Shown: piece by piece, positions 58,296 to 64,000 of the stretch
Layout: the number at the start of each line of letters is the position of its first letter
Numbering within the stretch: position 1 is the first letter of the stretch
Assembly (NCBI RefSeq): GCF_032854445.1
Contig: NC_088297.1
Coordinates: 9,570,163-9,634,162, forward strand
Direction: 5' to 3'
DNA from: Liolophura sinensis
Taxonomy: Eukaryota > Mollusca > Polyplacophora > Chitonida > Chitonidae
Length of the DNA: 64,000 nucleotides
Program-made: the position numbers and the translations under genes
Notes under the pieces: model-generated
What the model was told of the DNA's origin: nothing
Database searches by the model: none
What the model saw: only the letters and a program-made list of their open reading frames with translations

Positions 58296-59514
58296 ATTTC
58301 CACCATACTTCAAGACATATGACGTTTGTCATTCATCAAGCAATAAAGCCTATTATGGAATTGTGTCGAACTTGGAGAGGCGTTCACCTGATGTTTATTG
58401 CGTAATATTGTTTGATGCAGTATGTAATCCAGATATTGAGTTTCGAGTGCGCATGACACATCGGTTTCAACGACGACTCGCGTCACACATGAAAGCATCG
58501 TTACCTTTGGCAATTCAGTAATTATAGTGCCGGTTATGTGAATCTTTTGTCAGGCTTGAACTCTACATGGACTTCGGCTTAGTTTTACGTCGAAAAGACA
58601 AGTACATTCGAAAATAAAAGAAAACAGGACTGGGCTGAATCCTTCACAGCCCACAATAGAAAACGTGCACTCAAAAAAATAAATCTGTTAATTTTTCTTC
58701 TACAGGCTTACCTCAACGCTTCGGAGCAATATGTTAAGCAAACAAAAAACTGGGAGAAACAAAAGTGAAATGGGGTCTTCGTCGATGGTGATTTTTCATT
58801 TTGCTAATGGCGTTTGTCACGCATGCGGTCTAGGACCTTCTACCTTCTAGGACCTTCATTTAAAAACTCCATCATGCATGAAAGAGCACAAATCTCAAAG
58901 CTGTATACGCTTCTGACATTTCCATTAATTATTACATCAAATAGAACATTAAAAAAACATTCAAATAAGTCAACAAATATGGCATCGCAAAAAGCAGAAT
59001 CAACTTGGGGTCTGATAAGAAAGATAACGATAAAGAATGAATAAAGGGTTTACAGAGCCTAGATAACCCAAGACTGCGTGAGAATACGTAATCATTCTGC
59101 TTGTAGCACGAATTTGCAATTTAATATTTTTCGTGTATCCCATGGACTCATTAGACTTCACATTTTATGCTTTGATTGTATTTATACTGGAGGACAATTG
59201 ACGAAATTATACTTTAATGCAGTCAAAACAAGATTTACTATCTAAGATTTACTCCTCATTGATCATATATTTTATGTTTTGCATGTATCTATACTTGATG
59301 ACTGATGATCAAATCATATTTCAGTGCGATTAACAAAACATATTTACGACGAAGAACAACACTTGCCACAATGTTAACATAAGGCAAAGTGTATCAGAGG
59401 TCAGTTATCTTCCAGCAGTATACAAATTAAACTTGCTTTAATGTGACAAAATCTTATTAGTCTGTTACTTGTTTATATTTTAGTTTCCTCGATCTATAAG
59501 ACTGAGCGCCGTTG
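58296..59514. other. Intergenic, no feature recognised
   Basis: A half-site of the MITE-like element may be present at about 58669-58700 (ACTCAAAAAAATAAATCTGT). No gene. Confidence 0.4.
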
Positions 59515-60070
59515 TATATTTATTTATTTGATTATGGTGTAACGCCACATGTCAAGGATGTATCACACACACGACAGTACGATGGTACAGGTTTTAGCAA
59601 GCACTCCTGCTTTTATTTGGAATTTACATTTTCTCTGTATGACACACACCTATGTTAAAAATTAGCAGAGCCCACTGCGAGATTCGACAAACAACCTCAG
59701 AGAAAAGAATCTATCATCGTCATCAACAGTTGTCAACCGTTCTAGACCATTCCTCCAACAAGCCTCCCACAAACAATATGTGGTAGATGACCAGTAGATT
59801 TTACAGGGAGTATGCTTTACTCTTTTTGATTACCGGAAACGGCATGTTCTCCGTTGGGTTGATGAATGTTATCAGAAGTACATATATCGTACATGTATTT
59901 ATTTCTGTGTTTAATTGGAGTTTTACGCCGTACTGAAGAATGGTGTACATTGATGGACAGCGGCCAGCATTATTTGGGAGAGCCGAGCAGAGCACGGTAG
60001 GAAACCCACGACCATCCGCAGGTTGTGCCAAACGATAGGAGAGGATGCCAGCATGAGCTGGATTAAGAAA
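59515..60070 (-). mobile_element. Two decayed SINE family 1 fragments
   Basis: 59515-59590 (TTTATTTGATTATGGTGTAA) and 59897-60070 (GGAGTTTTACGCCGTACTGA to GCCAGCATGAGCTGG), the second with internal deletions. GGGAGAGCCGAGCAGAGCAC (59975-59994) reappears at 60525-60544. Confidence 0.7.
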
Positions 60071-61749
60071 TTGTAGGAAATAATTTGTCGCCGGCAAAAT
60101 CATGATCAGTAATGTCAGTTCAAACACACCTGTTGATCCTTTATCTCAGAAAGCTAGCTCTGAGAGAGGTTGGCAATGTTTCCAGCTTAGCTTCCTCATT
60201 AACCCCTTTGAGTTATTGCATTTACTAACTGTAATTTGATCCTGTCGTTTTATCTGTCCTCAAATTGTCAAAGCTGTACGCCGCAAGTAAAGGTTTCCTC
60301 TACTTCCGGTTCACATCAATTCATTATCAATGGATAATAAAGCCCATATCGTCGCCATTGACACAAATGTAACTGATGGATTAAATAGGGCAGCATTTGA
60401 ATTTCGCACTCCGAATGAGATCTGTTTCATTTTTTCAAGCTAAGCTTTCGGAAATGCAGATCTGCACTCGTCCATTCACCAACCCGGAACTAGATCTTTT
60501 CGAGCGTGCTGTCCTCAATTTGGCGGGAGAGCCGAGCAGAGCACGGTCGGCTGTCCTCAATATGTTAAAGCCGTAGGCTACAAGAAACATGTTTTCTTTT
60601 ATCCTGTGGTAATTCTGTCTGATAAGAAAGATAACGATAAAGAATGAATAAAGGGGATAACTTTTATCCTGTGGTAATTCTGTCTTCATATCACCGAGTT
60701 ATTCGTGCATAATACAGACCATAGCGTCACAATTATCACACATTTACCTGACGGATCGACAGCAAGCCACACTGCTTACCGCCAAACCCGTGGAACGTTC
60801 GGATTTCAAAATAAAAACATGTACACAATCAAGATGGCGAATGACAACTTGTGTGGGCGTCTTAAGTTTAATTTTGTCATAATAATGAACAGAAGAAACT
60901 CAGGCAAACTATCGTAATAGCGATGTTCTTAAATATACGAAGAGCAGCCGTGTCCACCCTATAGCAACGGGATCACGTGATTAAAAAATGGCGATTTGCG
61001 AAGCGTTGAGATGCGTCGGTTACATTTGTGTTAATTGCGATGTTATGCTCTGTATTATTCCCGCACAGGGAGGTGACACGGATTCAGGTGTATTTAAAGA
61101 TCGTGGAACACCTGTCTTCGTTACGATTAGCTTTTACACTATGAGGTCAGTGCAGGCGACCGGACCGGGTTGGTGAACGCAACGATGCAGAGCAGTTAAT
61201 GTGGAAGCTAAGCTGGGAACATGACCAACCGATCTCAGAGTTTTCTATGCATGCTAAAGAATCAAAAGACGTGTACCTGTCTAAAGATGTTCAGAAATTA
61301 CATGTGCAAGCCTATGAGGTAACAGTCTGGAAACGAGCTCTTAAAAAGATACATTTTGTATATATGCAGCTTAGGATGTGCCCAAACATATAAAAGTACA
61401 AAAAACTTCATAGCTTTCTTCTTGAGGCGTAATGATCCCTTTAAACTATACAGTTTTTCGACGCAACAGTGGTCACCCCGGAAGTACTTCACTTTTATGG
61501 GTGAAAGAAATGAGATTTCGCGTGGTAAACCATCGTCATTTGGCAAGTTACTGGCGAACGTTTTAACATCTGATATACAGACTTGTTAGCTAAATTGAAT
61601 TTTCAACGAACGTATTTAAGATTGTGGAAATAAACACAGGAGAGACTTCGACCGCACATTGTCACCAAGGCCCCACCAGCAGTGAGAGTGATGCTATTTT
61701 TTTGCAATATACTTGTTGCATTTATTTATTTATTTATTTACTTGATTAG
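60071..61749. other. Intergenic, no gene recognised
   Basis: A phrase AAGATAACGATAAAGAATGA with AAAGGG occurs at 59021 and 60628. AACCATCGTCATTTGGCAAG near 61527 is an old repeat piece. Confidence 0.4.
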
Positions 61750-62030
61750 TGTTTATTTGCTTTCTTGATGTATCTCATCTGAAAGAAAAGAAAAACGTAA
61801 TGATGTTATCATCATTAATGTTACCTTGGTTATAAATCTTGGCATATTTCAAAAGAAACTAAATATTTGCTTTAGAGGAATTTGTTTTTTGTTTTGAGTA
61901 TTTTACAAAAGTTGATTTATTTATAGATAATATGTATTTATTTGACTGGCCTTATACACCGTGCGTCCAGAATATTTCACTTATACGAAGGCGGCCAGTA
62001 TTATGGTGGAAGAACCAACGACCATTACTA
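61750..62030 (-). repeat. Segment duplicated from 55399-55690, right copy
   Basis: Same order: a TTTCTTGATGTATCTCAT-like edge, CTGAAAGAAAAGAAAAACGT, AAACTAAATATTTGCTTTAG, GTTTTGAGTATTTTACAAAA, then a SINE family 1 piece (61930-62030). Confidence 0.75.
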
Positions 62031-62661
62031 ATTGTATACTCGTGTTTTTAACCTTGTCTTGCCTATAGTATCATTACACAGCATTTAACAATTAACACAG
62101 CATAACGCGCGGCGTAGCAGCATTCCTCTAATATTACCTGAGTGCAATGGCCATGCGAGACAACATGACACTAACATGAAATTGTTATAGTTTTATATCA
62201 GTCAATGAGACACAACAAAATAGCTTTACAGCAGAAAAAAGATAATGTGAACAAATGATCCGAGAATAAATGTACATTAAATTTATTATCAAAACTTGCT
62301 ACCTGCACAAAGTGTGTGCAAACGATGAGTATTGGATAAACACACCTGTATAATGGGACACTCTCAGGTACACAAAATCGATCAGGCATGATAGTATTGA
62401 TCTCATCAGAGACCTGGAATATGAGGTAACATCAGATCATCTTCAGCTTTCAAAAATATTGTAACAGACCACTATGGGATTTCTCAATATACACCTACCG
62501 ATTTTTTTTTTCATTTTTATTTATTTTATTAACCGGAACGCCGGTTCCGTTAAACTAGAAAGCCTATATATATTCTGATTATAAACAATACTTTTGTCAT
62601 TCCTTGCCTTCATTCTGGGATGTATGTACATGCATATAATTTCTCCAGATACAAATTTGCT
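62031..62661. other. Intergenic, no feature recognised
   Basis: Nothing supported. Confidence 0.4.
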
Positions 62662-62835
62662 GTGGTTATTGGTGTTTCACGCCGTATTCAAGAATATTTC
62701 ACTTATACGACGACAGTGGGTATTGCAGTAGAGGGACGAAACCGGGCACACGGCGGAGGAAACCCGCATGTACGACCAGGGAGGAAGACAGCATGTGCTA
62801 GACTTGAACTCACAGCGATCTTATTGATGAAAGCA
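62662..62835 (-). mobile_element. SINE family 1, partial
   Basis: TTGGTGTTTCACGCCGTATT, TTCACTTATACGACGACAGT, a shortened body, and box B region inverse CTTGAACTCACAGCGA. Confidence 0.8.
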
Positions 62836-62840
62836 AAACT

Positions 62841-63200
62841 GCATCGGTGGCATAATGGTTAGAGCGTCCACATCGAAGTCGGAGGACCCGGGATCAAACC
62901 CGAGTCGAGTCATACGAAAAACTTTAAAAATGGTACTTGTTGTTGCCTCACTTGGCGTTCAGGACTTACAGGTTAGAGCAAGGATACAGGACTGGTTTTC
63001 CCGGTGTCAGTATAATGTGACGGCAGCATTTTGGCAGCATGGACTCGCCCTGCCACAAGAAGACACAATATATGTACAAACATCTAAGGACACGTCGTCG
63101 TCATATAACTGAAAATTGTTAAATATGACGTTAAATTTTAAGCATACATACGTACATACTCACATACATACATACATATATACATATATACATACATACT
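62841..63200 (+). mobile_element. SINE family 2, full length, (CATA)n tail
   Basis: The best head of the family: CATCGGTGGCATAATGGTTA, GAGCGTCCACATCGAAGTCG and GACCCGGGATCAAACCCGAG, with box A and box B well placed for a tRNA fold. Body and AACTGAAAAT-TGTTAAATATGACG end, then CATA/CATATA repeats. Confidence 0.88.
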
Positions 63201-63976
63201 TGCACTGATGAAAGTCTCATGAGCCATTCTGTTGTGTTAACCTCTCGGTCACGCAAACTCTTAGTGAGAGGCGCGTAGCACGCTCGGCCACGGAGACCAG
63301 GTTTAAATCAAGTATTGCCGATTACAGGCCATATAATAAACGCACTGAAGTCTTCATCGTGTTAGAACCCTTACGAAAAGCACCCAGTTTATTTTTTTAA
63401 GACTAAATTTAAAATACAGCTTATGTTTAGCCTTAAAAATTAAATTCAGATTGTGACCACCCCATCAATCTTACCTTAATATAATGTGTCAGAATTTCAA
63501 AAAAACGGCTTTAAGGAATAGATTCTTCATGTCCTTCATGAATTCCCTTAATGCTCACTATTGAAACATGCCTGGTGAAACCTTCATTGCTTCATTTGAT
63601 ATTTAGATGAAGCACGACTTCACGAATTATTTGAGAACATTATTTCAAATTTCATATTTTCCCTTGTGGGAAATAAAACCTTTTCCAACATTAAAAAACT
63701 AAGCTTTATTGTAAATAGGAGAAGCAGACGCTAGAGTACCTAAATACCATGCACTTGCAGACGCTAGAGTACCTAAATACCATGCACTTATATGGTTTAC
63801 AGCCCCTCCCTAACCCGCAAAAACTGAATGATAGCATTCTACATATACATCAGTTTTCACTTGTCCACTTGAAACTATAGCTTCATCTTTTATACTGAGG
63901 AGGGTGTGCAGAACCACGTTTAACAGAGATTAGACATTTAACATATATATATATACCGACAGCTTCTCTCCTCCAG
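63201..63976. other. Intergenic, with a 34-bp direct duplication
   Basis: GCAGACGCTAGAGTACCTAA with ATACCATGCACTT occurs twice back to back (63725-63790). A tRNA-like inverse (GGCCACGGAGACCAG) lies at 63286-63300, probably an old SINE head. Confidence 0.5.
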
Positions 63977-64000
63977 GGCGTTCAGTAGCCCCTTCTCCTT
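63977..64000 (+). other. Possible exon start cut by the window end
   Basis: AGCTTCTCTCCTCCAG is a strong acceptor, and a phase-1 reading after it is open (R S V A P S P) to the window end. Too short to assign. The minus strand of the same bases is also open. Confidence 0.2.

Noticed and set aside
58025-58306. Cys/Tyr/Leu-rich minus-strand open frame
   Set aside because: Translation of a simple degenerate repeat; no other coding sign.
62841-62915. Functional tRNA gene
   Set aside because: tRNA-like boxes are present, but the sequence continues directly into a SINE body and tail found in other copies.

Overview
The window is animal nuclear DNA, most likely from a mollusc or a close lophotrochozoan relative. 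It is AT-rich, intron-rich and full of tRNA-derived SINEs and palindromic elements. No bacterial, organellar or viral genes were seen. Two gene systems stand out, and they are convergent.

(1) Plus strand, about 0-42.6 kb: a locus with at least nine alternative 3'-terminal coding exons. Five encode a pair of C2H2 zinc fingers (3408, 10594, 34619, 39521 and 41960). Four encode a domain resembling the QRICH1/ZMYM-type (DUF3504) module derived from Crypton tyrosine recombinases (75, 24760, 26696 and 31496). Every one begins at a splice acceptor in the same phase (phase 1), carries its own stop codon and lacks a plausible own start. Two internal exons (17798-18000 and 18541-19254) look like part of a shared N-terminal region. 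The second ends in a phase-1 donor and could splice to any of the six terminal exons downstream. The layout resembles insect lola, mod(mdg4) or fruitless, but it mixes two unrelated DNA-binding modules. The three terminal exons upstream of 17.8 kb must be served by another shared region left of the window, or by trans-splicing.

(2) Minus strand, 55.2-46.0 kb: a complete nine-exon SLCO/OATP organic-anion transporter gene. Exon phases agree throughout and total 676 residues if a single-base frameshift in a homopolymer of exon 1 is corrected.

A recurrent oddity is that tandem repeats are seeded at exon ends. The C-terminal coding tail and stop of several terminal exons are repeated downstream (10.8, 27.2, 32.0 and 42.1 kb). 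The 3' edge and 5' splice site of one SLCO exon are repeated more than 20 times within the following intron.

The rest is intron or intergenic DNA with a main SINE family (over a dozen copies, several with target-site duplications), a second SINE group with (CATA)n or CTCACTC tails, foldback elements, MITE-like elements, a degenerate satellite, and an assembly gap of exactly 200 N at 9269-9468.
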